Assembly: GCF_001039355.2 (NCBI RefSeq)
Contig: NW_019775510.1
Location: 226,348-255,788 of the forward strand
Reading direction: 5' to 3'
Source of the DNA: Lingula anatina
Lineage: Eukaryota > Brachiopoda > Lingulata > Lingulida > Lingulidae
DNA: 29,441 nt
Position numbers and translations under genes: made by a program. Positions 19,564 to 29,223 of the stretch are shown here, in pieces (the first letter of the stretch is position 1; every line of letters starts with the position of its first letter). The notes under the pieces were generated by a model, which saw only the letters and a program-made list of their open reading frames with translations, made no database searches and was not told the DNA's origin.

Positions 19564-20183
19564 AGACCTGCGCTCTAACTTGAAGCCAGTGCAGCTGTTT
19601 CAAAACATGTAATGTAATTTGTTGGCAATGATACAATTACATTTCAAAAATAAGTATTATTGAATAAACATTGTAGTGTCAGAAGCATTTATACTTGAAA
19701 TGTTCTGTAGCTAAGAAAAGTATGTCAATAACAATTTATATTAAAAACAATACCAGCCCGGGATCCACCGGTCTGCCACTAGGTGGTTTTAACCAAACCG
19801 AAAGTCATGGATTTTTGAATTGGGTTAATTTTTTATTTATTTTAGATTTATAGGATGTCAGAAACGGTGGAATATCTCGGCTTTTAAGGGTATAAGAGTT
19901 TCGTTATGTAAATATAGTTAAAAAATAAATTTCAAATCATATGAGATGCTCCTCGAGTTGATCTAAATCCTATTTTGTGTATAAAAGGGAGTTTGAAATC
20001 GAAAATTTATTAAAGCTATAACGGAAATTTAACTTTATCTCCAATGTTCGCATTCTTAGAGAACAGGTCAGAATTTTAAATTACAGCATATTTATTCAGC
20101 TTTCTGTCAATGCAGGCATGTAGGAACTTTACCTTCATTCAGCATTGGCACAAATCAATTCACAGCAGAGTATGCAGAAAAAA

Positions 20184-20478
20184 GTCGTACTTGCAATATC
20201 CGTGTACCAGCCTCGTTTTGACTTAGTACATTCTAGTTCGAACCTAGCCTTGTTTTGGATTATTCTTTGCACAATATTGTCCTTGTAGAGAAACAAAGCT
20301 TGCACAAAAAGAATGAAAATATGTCTCATTTTTTCTTTGTAAATAAGCATTTAACTATTACATGAGGCCGATTGATGAGTTTCTTTTTCGTGAAAAGACG
20401 AATAAACAAGGCAGCAAAGCTGACAAATGTACAGACAAAAACAGAAAATAAAGATGCAAAAATGTCATTTTTTTTCAA
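20184..20478. other. Unique sequence to the right of version 2
   Basis: No repeat or domain recognised. The 71-codon minus frame here overlaps the duplicated segment and is not supported. Confidence 0.35.
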
Positions 20479-21750
20479 TTGTGATGCAATAATAAATAAT
20501 GCTTGAAATAGCAGTCAGTCAACACTGAATTTTAATCATGCACAACAGGTAACATGGTCAATAACAGAAGCGGATCCAGAGATTTTGTGTACAAAAGGGA
20601 GTTTAAAATCCTAATATATATAGTTTGATATATATTGTTGTTGAAAACTTATTTGTAATATCAAACAACATTACCTGCAAAATTATCACATTGCTTCCTT
20701 ATTATGGACACTGTGATCTAGCAGAGAGCTTAACCTTTGGGAGTTGAAAGGGAAATATCAACAAGTATGTTTTGTAATCTCATTTAATGGCCACTTAATG
20801 AGGCAGGTGACTTAATAGGGAATTTACAGACAGACCACACAAATGTGTGCAAAGGTCTTCAGGCCCATAAGTCACACCTTAAGAAAAGCAGAAAATAATA
20901 ATGCCCAAAATGGCAGACTGCCAATTCTGATGCAATAATACATTATGCTTAACTGCACAGTCAACATCAAATTTTAATTATGCACAACAGGTAACACCGA
21001 TGAAAGTAAAAGCATAAGGCTTCAGGCCCATGAGAGTTCAAGTTCGCACTTAGAAAGTGCCAGAATGAGAAAAATGAAAATTTCACAAAAAATGCATAAA
21101 TTCAATAAAAATGATAATCCAATAGAGCTGGTTTTCTAATTTGAGCTGTATGTCCATCCAAAGAATCATTCTGTGTAAGTTAAAAAATTAATAACACAGT
21201 TTTCTTTCCATAACGTTATTGGTCGCAGTGTACAAAGTAGGTTTTTTGTCAATTTCGATGCAACATTACATAAAGATTAACTGTATAAATACCACCAATT
21301 TTTAATTATCTTCTATTAAAAACATGGTCATTAAGAAATTTTGATTACCACTGGGCTTCATGCCCAAGGGAGCTCCAAGTCTCACATTGAAAATTCCAAT
21401 ATGTAAAAGGTAAAAATTTTCACAAAAAAAAAAAAAAAAAAAAAAAAAAAATGTATAACTTCCAGAAAATTATCTGAGACAGATTTTCCAACTGAAGCTG
21501 TATTTCAGTGCTATGTTTTTAAGTGTAAGAAGAGTAAGTGATATGGTTTTCTTTTCAAGGTCACTACGGAGGCTGTGCCCAAAATAGGGTTTTGTTCAAT
21601 TTTGATGCAATATTACAATGCTTAACAGCATAATAACCATTATTTTTTTAATAATAAAATAAAAGTATAAAAGTATCATGCATATACAGAAAATGTGACT
21701 AGCCGATAGAGTTCAGGGTCACACCTTGAAAATTCCAAAATGTAAACAAG
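20479..21750. repeat. Diverged tandem units of ~330-450 bp
   Basis: Four units each begin near GATGCAA(T/C)A (20483, 20929, 21257, 21604). They run through a TTTTAAT(T/C)AT word, a GG(C/G)(C/T)...CCCA(T/A)GAG-like word and a TAACTTCCA/TTTTC(T/C)AA-like word. A further partial copy lies at 26853-27029. The first interval is longer because it holds about 110 extra bases, including TTTTGTGTACAAAAGGGAGT, which resembles a word in the 18.03 and 19.97 kb sequences. The family appears old. Confidence 0.65.
21424..21451. repeat. A28 homopolymer
   Basis: A run of 28 A inside the third diverged unit, where the other units have only short A-runs. The length is likely variable or misread. Confidence 0.95.
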
Positions 21751-22088
21751 AGATAACTGTATTAAAAAGAATTTCCATTTTCAACACCTCTTTTTAGATA
21801 AAATAATCAATTGAACAATTTTAAATGTCCAACTTTCTCCATTCTGAGATACTAAACTTAGTGAATGATTGAATCCGACAAACTGCAATGATACAAGTTC
21901 AATTCCATTTTTGATATTTTATTACACAATAACAGGTTTACTGTCATTTTTATATAATCAACTAACAATATTGTCAAGAAGCAGAAAATATCAAAACAAC
22001 ACTTTTACATATCTTATTAGTTCTATAATGAGACTGTTAACTGCTTAAGAATTAAATCTGAAGAAAAAACATTTATAGTACTAAAAAA

Positions 22089-22417
22089 GACAAACTTTAC
22101 TATCAAGTTTATTTTCAAACTTGATCTGCATATACTAATCAGAATGATCACTCCTGTGAGTTGCAAGACAAAAGGCTGAGTTTTACTTAAAATGTGTTAT
22201 CAGTGTTGCATATATGCAGAAAAAAAGTGAAAAAAAAACTGCATAACTTCCATAAAAATGGCCCGATCATGTTGATTTTCTAACTTGATCTGCATATTAT
22301 AAATATTCATCAGTTCTGTAAGTTTCAAGCCAAAAGGTAAAACGGTTATTCACTTACCGTGTTATCGGCGACAGACACAGGTGACAGATATGTACAGACA
22401 CATCTGTGTCTATACAT
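22089..22417. repeat. ~161-bp satellite-like units, about two copies
   Basis: Two units begin at about 22089 and 22241 with a (GC)ATAACTTCCATAAAA-like word. They pass through GATTTTC.AACTTGA.CTGC and a TCTGTAAGTTTCAAGCC word, and end at GTGTTATCGG. The second is followed by the 28-base hairpin. Confidence 0.8.
22390..22417. repeat. 28-base hairpin motif, copy 1
   Basis: ATGTACAGACACA, a TC loop, then TGTGTCTATACAT: 12 of 13 arm positions pair. The same motif ends other units at 25017-25044 and 25361-25388. Confidence 0.85.
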
Positions 22418-22956
22418 AAAAACAAATGAGTACTTTTTTATCAAATGACTCCATTTTACTAAATTTTTACATATGAGCAACTTTTATAACATATGAGACA
22501 TTATATTGTCAACAGAAAATAATATTGTGAAAACCAACAGGGATTAAAGCTATGCAAATATACATGCATATTTGTGGCATAAAAAGGGTTATTTTTTATT
22601 TTTGGAACATCAATATGGTGATTTATTTTTCACTTCTAGATCAGTACATATACACTGTACAGTTAGCCAACAAACACACTACCCACTTTTAAAAACAGGA
22701 CCAATTTTAACAAATAATATTTTATAAATTTACCCAAGGTCAGCAGTTTTTTTTTTTTGCCAATACCATGTTATTCCTGTACCAATCCACATTTCCATTT
22801 AAATCAATTTTTGTTAATATATGAATAATTTTTGTCAGCAAGCCAATTCATGTATGCAAAAGCTTGCACATTGAAATTAACATACCTTACTTTTGGTGCA
22901 TGGTTCAATCCTACCGATAAAATAATATGACAAACTTAGTTATACTGATGATCAAT

Positions 22957-22979
22957 AATTATTATTATTATTATTATTA
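22957..22979. repeat. (ATT)n microsatellite
   Basis: About eight ATT units. The minus-strand frame through it ends as an asparagine run and is not a gene. Confidence 0.9.
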
Positions 22980-24329
22980 GCATCAGCTAGCACAGCACAA
23001 AAATATTTTTCATCCCTTAAAAGAAAGTCAGAGGTTGTGATGGTGCTCAATGCCACACAGCATTTGGAAATGACACGTGTAGGTGCTTCTGTCATAATAA
23101 TTGCAGTCCAAGGAATAGCAAAATGATTAATCCTGGTCCCATTCATGTTTTTCAAGCCTAGAAAAATATTAAATTAAAAAGTTTTAAAAAGTAACATTAA
23201 ACACTTTTTAAACTGCAAATATCTTTCCACACACACACAACAACACGCACACTAAAATCAATATAAATAATATATCACAATCTTGGTAATAGGGAATTCG
23301 AAGCTGGTAACAATCGAATTATCTAAAAATTGTGTCAGTATAGATAAATAAAGCTTATCATCAGGAGCTAAACTGTGGCAAACATGCACATCTTTAAATC
23401 AATTAAAATCCCATAGAAATCAAGCCCTGATTTTAGTAAATACATACTGGAGTACATCTACAAACTACAGTGTTCACAACTATCATATGCTAATTGTTGT
23501 ACTGGTACATTTTGTTTCACAAAATACACAATATTTATAAATTAAATCAGAGGAGTTTTACAAATATAAGGTTTTTATTTCATGAAACAATTTTCTTTCA
23601 TGAACTAATAAACCATGTGTATGTAGGTGTGTGTGAATGTGTGGGAGTTTGTGTGTGATGAGAGAGAAAGAGAGCATATATGACAGTCAACCTGGAAGAC
23701 ACATGGAACTTCAGAAAATACTCCGTGAAATTGATACATGAACATTCCCTTGGTGTATAAAATGTAACTGAAGCATATGCTCTATTTTCTTGTCAAATTT
23801 ATTTGTATTTAAATCAACTGGTCATTGTATAAACACATGTGCATCTTACATGTACCTGTCTCAATGCCTTCTTCTCCCAAAATTTTATCTTAGAGCTTCC
23901 ATTCCCTTTTTAAAAACGAGGCTAAATCAAATATTTTCCTAAATAACCCTCATATGAGCCAGTGTCTCCCAGGCTGTACTAAAACTGCATTTTATTTAAT
24001 ACAAAAGAAAAATACTTCCAACAACTGCTTCCTTCCATGTTTCCCTTCACTGTTTCGAGGTTGTTCAAGAGAAATAAACTAAAATTCAACAGAACAGTGT
24101 TTCTAAACACTCAAATTACAAAAATGCTCAACAGAAGACTGCACCTAAATGGTATAAAAATCAATTTGAATAAGATGCCACCTACATATTTACTACAGTA
24201 CCAATGTGTGTTAAATAGTGCACATTGCCTTTTCTTACTTTACCCAGGAAATGACAAAGAAAACAACCATCAACATGTTCCTTTCAATGATAACTATTTT
24301 AAGTTTATTCATTACTGCAAGTAAAACAA

Positions 24330-24330
24330 N
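24330..24330. other. Single N at the junction of two homologous segments
   Basis: This N lies exactly between the end of version 1 and the start of version 2 of the second duplication. It is therefore more likely a contig join than one uncalled base. Confidence 0.9.
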
Positions 24331-25016
24331 ATTTTTTGACACTTTATTACACAATACACAAAAACAGGTTTACCATCTTTTTTATATATTCAACTAACAA
24401 CATTGTTAAGATGCAGAAAATGTCAAAAGAACACCTTTACATATTTAATTAGTTCACAGATGAGATTGTTAACATGCCTAAGAATTAAATATGAGGAAAA
24501 AAACACTTATATACAAAAAAGGCATAACTTCACCAAAACTGAACCGATCGAGCTTATTTTCGAACTTCATCTGCATTTCAGTAAGACTGATCACCCCTGT
24601 AAATTTCGAGACAATTGGCCAATTGATTTTCCTTGAAATGTGTTATCGGTATTGCATATATGCTGAAAAAAATGAAAAAAGAGCATAACTTCCATAAAAA
24701 TGGCCTGATCACGCTGACTTTCGAACTTGACATACGTATTATGAATATTCATCAGTTCTCTAAGTTTCAAGCCAAAAAGTAAAATGGTTTTACACTTATC
24801 GTGTTATCGGTGCTGCATATATGCTGAAAACAGTGAAAAAACAGCATAACTTCCCTAAAAATGACCCGATCATGCTGATTTTCGAACTTGACCTGCGTAT
24901 TATGAATATTTATCAATTCTGTAATTTTCAAACCAAAATAAAAAAATAATTTCCACTTATCGTGTTATCGGTAAAAGTGCACGGCAACGAGGACAACAGA
25001 TGCAGGTGATGGCTAT

Positions 25017-25044
25017 ATGTACAGACACATCTGTGTCTGTACAT
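25017..25044. repeat. 28-base hairpin motif, copy 2 (perfect)
   Basis: ATGTACAGACACA, TC, TGTGTCTGTACAT: 13 perfectly paired positions with a 2-base centre. It sits between satellite units 3 and 4. Confidence 0.9.
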
Positions 25045-25360
25045 AAAAACTATAACTTTTGTGAAAATGGTCCAATCAAGCTGATTTTCAAACTTGACCT
25101 GCATATTATGAATATTTATCAGTTCTGTAAGTTTCAAGCCAAAAGGTAAAAGGATTTTCCACTTATCGTGTTATTGGTGTTGCATATATGCGGAAAAAGT
25201 GAAAAAAAAAAGCATAACTTCCATAAAAATTGCCCGATCATGCCGATTTTCGAACTTGATCTGCATATTATAAATATTCGTCAGTTCTGTAAGTTTCAAG
25301 CCAAAAGGTAAAACGGTTATTCACTTACCGTGTTATTGGCAACAAACACAGGTGACGGAT

Positions 25361-25388
25361 ATGTACAGACACATCTGTGTCTATACAT
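25361..25388. repeat. 28-base hairpin motif, copy 3
   Basis: Identical to the version at 22390-22417, with one unpaired arm position. It ends satellite unit 5, as in version 1 of the duplication. Confidence 0.85.
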
Positions 25389-25981
25389 AAAAACAAATGA
25401 GTACTTTTTTATCAAATGACTCTATTTTACTAAATTTTTACATATGAGCAACTTTTATAACATATGAGACATTATTTTGTCAACAGAAAATAATATTGTG
25501 AAAACCAACAGGGATTAAAGCTATGCAAATATACATGCATATTTGTGGCAAAAAAAGGGTTATATTTTATCTTTTAAATATCTTTCCACACACACACAAC
25601 AATATGAGCCAGTGTCTCCCAGGCTGTACTAAAACTGCATTTTATTTAATACAAAAGAAAAATACTTCCAACAACTGCTTCCTTCCATGTTTCCCTTCAC
25701 TGTTTCGAGGTTGTTCAAGAGAAATATACTAAAATTCAACAGAACAGTGTTTCTAAACACTCAAATTACAAAAATGCTCAACAGAAGACTGCACCTAAAT
25801 GGTATAAAAATCAATCAATTTGAATAAGATGCCACCTACATATTCACTACAGTACCAATGTATGTTAAATAGTGCACATTGCCTTTTCTTACTTTACCCA
25901 GGAAATGACAAAGAAAACAACCATCAACATGTTCCTTTCAATGATAACTATTCTAAGTTTATTCATTACTGCAAGTAAAAA

Positions 25982-26852
25982 AAAAGGAAAGGTTTTGTAA
26001 AAGACTGAATTATGCAATATAAACAATAAACAAACTTTATGATCAAGAAATATATTGGTCTATATGAGTATCACATCATTAAGTGAACTGTTCATTGTTC
26101 ATGTCATAGAGGCGAACTGCCCACATAAGATCACAAAAGATATGAAGAGCTGTACACTGTGGCCATCAAAATCACTCAGCTTCAGGTACACGGCTTCACA
26201 CTTAAGTACAGATTCATATTTAAGAGTACATGAGAAAAAATTTTACTTCAATCCAAAAGCAGGCTGCATGAAAACTACCGTACCAAGTGCTAATAAGTTG
26301 ATGTGTTTTTACAAATACATAATCTCAATTTCAAATTTCATTGAAGGAATATAAACAGGAATTGAGGTATATCGTTTCTGGTTCTGTCTGGTACCATGTA
26401 TGATGCAGATAAAGAAATGCCTTTAATAATTTTGTTCTCCGTTGAAAATGCATACTATGTATTAAACGTTAATTTTAAACCATTTGTAATTTTTTCACTG
26501 CACTCTCTATTGATGAATTGCCTGCAGATAAGTAAGGTGGAAAGGATAACACGTGGCTTTGTTTGCTGGCTAGCTGGCTGGAGCTGCTGTCAGGTAGACT
26601 GGGATCACATTGGCTAGATCACAACATATGGAGTCCAAATGAGAACAGGGGCAAAGGTGGCTGCTTGGGGGAGGGGTGAATTCATCAGTTTGCTGTCTGC
26701 AGCGCCAAGGGCGGTGGTAGATGCACTGGGGTACTCTGCTACAGGTGTAAGACATCTACACATGAATCACTGGATGACATGAATCACTAATTAATCCTGA
26801 ATGACAGGTCTATACCAGTTCTCTTGCTGCCTTGTGACCACTCCCTGAAAAA
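25982..26852. other. Unique stretch with a GC-richer island
   Basis: Bases about 26560-26760 are clearly richer in GC than the surroundings and include TTGCTGGCTAGCTGGCTGG, a small GCTGG-type repeat. A 99-codon plus frame (26055-26354) and 61-73 codon frames over the island are unrecognised. This could contain an untranslated exon, but no splice pair was established. Confidence 0.35.
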
Positions 26853-27029
26853 TGCACAACAGATAAAACTGATTTTAATAAAATGTGAAACAAGCAAAAA
26901 GTTCAGGCCCATGAGAGTTCAAGTCAACACTTTGAAAATGCCAGAATAAGAAAAATTAAAATATTTTAAAAATACTATACATTTAATGGAAAAAAGATAA
27001 TCCTATAGAGCTGGTTTTCTAATTTGAGC
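26853..27029. repeat. Partial copy of the 20.98-21.15 kb repeat unit
   Basis: Matches 20981-21146 through TGCACAACAG, TTCAGGCCCATGAGAGTTCA, TGCCAGAAT.AGAAAAAT and GAGCTGGTTTTCTAATTTGA. It ends abruptly at TTGAGC, where the minisatellite begins. Confidence 0.85.
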
Positions 27030-27205
27030 ATCGCAGGATAACCAAGACTGCAAGCATCATGGCAGGACAACCGAGACTGCAAGCATCATGGCAGGACAAC
27101 CTAGACTGCCAAAACATGGCAAGACAAGTGAGACTGACAGCATCATGGCAGGACAACTGAAACTTGCAGAACATGGCGGGATAACCGAGAATGCTAGCTT
27201 CATGG
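27030..27205. repeat. 28-29 bp minisatellite, array 1 (about six units)
   Basis: Units of the type AGACTGCAAGCATCATGGCA + GGACAACCG, with AGCATC and AGAAC variants of the middle. The array joins the repeat at 26853-27029 on its left and a reverse-transcriptase fragment on its right. Confidence 0.9.
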
Positions 27206-27815
27206 ATTCACTGGCAGCCAGTGTAATCCTTTCAGAATGGGAGTGATATGGTGTGCACTATTGCACTTTATTTGACAAACTAGTCTTGCAGCTGAGTTTT
27301 GAATAACTACTATAGTCACATGTACTAAAGAGGATACTTGCAGTAATCTTACCTTGATGATTTACTAATTTTTCAGTGGTTCTGTTATTTAGCACTTTCC
27401 TTACATTTCCAATGCGCCATAGTGCCTATAAGATGCTGATTTTCACACTTCAGATACATGCTTCCCCACAGTGCCATTTTCATTGAGGGTAACTCCCAGA
27501 TCTTTTACAGAATTAGATGGTTTTATAAGAACATCTCCTATGCAATGTTGGCATTTGTGCATTTTTCCTATTTGCTTTGAACCTTGATGTAAACCATATC
27601 AACTTGGCTTTAGTATCATTTAAAGCCAACATGTTCACTTTCATCCATTCTCGAATTTCTGCAAGACAAGCTTCCATAGAAGTGATTGTTGCAGACTGGT
27701 TGCTCTTACATGTAATATAGACTTGTATCATCTGCAAAAATGACAGTGTTCAGACCATGTTTAAGTATATCTTCTACAGGTAACATGTATAATGAAAACA
27801 GGATTGGACCTAACA
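27206..27815 (-). pseudogene. Non-LTR retrotransposon reverse-transcriptase fragment, copy 1
   Basis: Minus-strand translation shows, in order, the C-terminal half of a CR1/L2/Jockey-type LINE reverse transcriptase: [14 protein letters not shown], the catalytic box FADDTSLY (27715-27738), then REWMKVNMLALND, VKDLGVTLNENG, and finally NSAARLVCQ...LHWLPV near 27206-27290. The blocks fall in different frames, separated by at least two frameshifts and stops, so it is dead. It lacks the endonuclease, the N-terminal part of the reverse transcriptase and everything after LHWLPV. Both ends abut minisatellite arrays. Copy 2 at 28234-28893 starts and stops at the same protein positions. The exact LINE clade needs a phylogeny. 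Confidence 0.88.
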
Positions 27816-28052
27816 CAGCATCAAGGCAGGACCACTGAAAACTGCCAGAACATGGCAAGCCAAGCAAGACTGCCAGCATCATGGCAGGACAACTGAGACT
27901 TCCAGAACAAGGAAGGACAACCAAGACTGCCAGCTTCACAGCAGGACAGTCAACACTTCCAGCATCATGGCAGGACAACTGAGACTGCCAGCATCATGGC
28001 AGGTCAACCCAGACTGCCAGAACATTGAAGGACAACTGAGACTGCCAGCATC
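27816..28052. repeat. 28-29 bp minisatellite, array 2 (about eight units)
   Basis: The same unit family as array 1, more variable, beginning directly at the upstream end of the reverse-transcriptase fragment. AGCATCA(A/T)GGCAGG immediately follows the GPIL-encoding sequence in both fragment copies. Confidence 0.9.
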
Positions 28053-28233
28053 AACTTCACCATAACTTTTGAGAGACCACTTCTCTAAAACAATCTTCTA
28101 AAATAAGGTCATTCTCAGAATGAAAACTTGTGGAGAGCCTTGGTGAGTTTAAACAGAGGTTTGGAAAAATGGATTGGACTTTGTGTATGGATCACCTTAA
28201 AATAATACCAGATCTGTATAATCAATCCTCTAT
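28053..28233. other. Spacer between array 2 and fragment copy 2
   Basis: Unique sequence of about 180 bases beginning with CATAACTTTTGAGAGACCAC, loosely like the start word of the 161-bp units. No gene seen. Confidence 0.35.
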
Positions 28234-28893
28234 TTCACTGGCAGCCAGTGTAATCTTTCACAATGGGAGTGATAGGGTGTGTACTATTGCACTTTATTTG
28301 AAAAAACCAGTCTTGCAGCTGAGTTTTGAATAACTTGTAATTATTTTAATCTGATAGTCACATATACCAAAGAGTAGACCATTGCAGTAATCTTATCTTG
28401 ATGATTTAAATGCATTTTCTAATTTTTCAGTGGATTTGTCATTTAACACTTTCCTTACTTTTCCAATGCGCCATAGTGCATAAGATGCCGATTTTCACAC
28501 TTCAGATACATGCTTCCCCACAGTGCCATTTTCATTGAGGGTAACTCCCAGATCTTTTACAGAACTAGATGGTTTTATAAAACTCTGCAAGAACATAAGA
28601 ACATCTCCTATGCAATGTTGGCATTTGCTGCATTTTTCCTATTTGCCTTGAACCTTGATACAAACCATATCAACTCAGTATTAGCATCATTCAAAGCCAA
28701 CATGTTCACTTTCATCCATTCTCGAAAAACTCCCCAAGACAAACCTCCATAGGAGTGATTGTTGCAGACTGGTTGCTCTTGCATCTAATACAAACGAGTG
28801 TCATCTGCAAAAAGTATGTGTTCAGAACATGTTTCAGTATGTTATCTTCTACAGCTAACATGTATAATAATGACAATAAGATTGGACCTAACA
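28234..28893 (-). pseudogene. Non-LTR retrotransposon reverse-transcriptase fragment, copy 2
   Basis: Aligns along its whole length with copy 1 (I estimate high-80s percent identity). It retains LGPIL, FADDTRLY (about 28788-28811), REWMKVNMLALND and LHWLPV words. It shares with copy 1 the one-base frame change just after the FADD box, so that (I/T).[10 protein letters not shown] is out of frame with FADD in both. It also has its own extra disruption between GPIL and FADD, and a few small insertions that copy 1 lacks (near 28336-28350, 28408-28416 and 28581-28592). It therefore descends from an already inactive fragment. Confidence 0.87.
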
Positions 28894-28913
28894 TAGCATC
28901 ATGGCAGGGCAGC
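28894..28913. repeat. Minisatellite remnant, one partial unit
   Basis: AGCATCATGGCAGGGCAGCC follows copy 2 at exactly the position where array 2 follows copy 1, after which the array is lost. Confidence 0.75.
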
Positions 28914-29223
28914 CTGTCCGGAACCGCGCAAATTTAGATATAAACGTAATTTATCCACACTGACAAAAAATGACCAGTTTCAATCGTTTGATATGAACTC
29001 GTTGCCTGCTCAGGTACATTCTCATTCTCTATTCAATATTACACACTTTTAGTACGTACTCCAGCCAATGGCTTCATGCAATTCTTATCACTGGCTTCTT
29101 AATGCGACAGGTAAACAAGCCTTACCAAGCCTCTTCAAAATTGACACAATGTATTATAGAGAATACCATAAAAGTTATGACTTGAAATTATTGACATCGT
29201 CCATGAATTATTAAATGTCTCCG
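28914..29223. other. Unique spacer
   Basis: No repeat, RNA gene or domain recognised. Confidence 0.4.

Larger units (their letters stand above)
18876..20183 (+). repeat. Duplicated segment, version 2 (starts at the N gap)
   Basis: The homologue of 16558-18252, beginning at the first base after the gap and continuing beyond 20183 into unique sequence. Compared with version 1 it lacks 366 bases at 19452, has a longer T-run (about 19257-19273), lacks a ~27-base C-rich repeat unit, and has three extra GGCC(C)TA hexamers or heptamers. The 147-codon frame at 19024-19467 is broken by indels in version 1 and is not treated as a gene. Confidence 0.95.
21907..24329 (+). repeat. Second duplicated segment, version 1
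   Basis: Its left part (21907-22600) matches 24331-25565, a 28-base middle piece (about 23218-23245) matches 25574-25602, and its right part (23950-24329) matches 25602-25981 almost base for base. The stretches 22600-23217 and 23246-23949 have no counterpart. Version 1 ends at the base before the single N at 24330. No gene is supported: the 95-codon frame at 24037-24324 is disrupted by a 4-base insertion in version 2. Confidence 0.9.
24522..25388. repeat. ~161-bp satellite-like units, five copies
   Basis: Units begin at about 24522, 24683, 24844, 25050 and 25212, so three of the four intervals are 161-162 bases. The fourth (206) is longer because it carries extra sequence including the hairpin. 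Every unit contains CATAACTT or ATAACTT, a CGATC.(T/A)GCTGATTTTC-like word, AACTTGACCTGC-like and GTTTCAAGCCAAAA-like words, then CACTTATCGTGTTATCGG. There is no open frame common to the units. Confidence 0.9.
24331..25981 (+). repeat. Second duplicated segment, version 2
   Basis: Collinear with 21907-24329 but with three extra ~161-bp units and two deletions of roughly 0.6 and 0.7 kb. The right part (25602-25981) differs from version 1 by only a few bases, including an AATC tetranucleotide gain near 25815, and then continues into unique sequence. Confidence 0.9.

Noticed and set aside
26099-26242. Minus-strand open stretch containing CEAVYLKLSDFDG, faintly like the DFDG region of Arp2/3 subunit 2
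   Set aside because: Only a handful of matching residues, a gap right after DFDG, weak splice sites and no neighbouring exon. Treated as coincidence.
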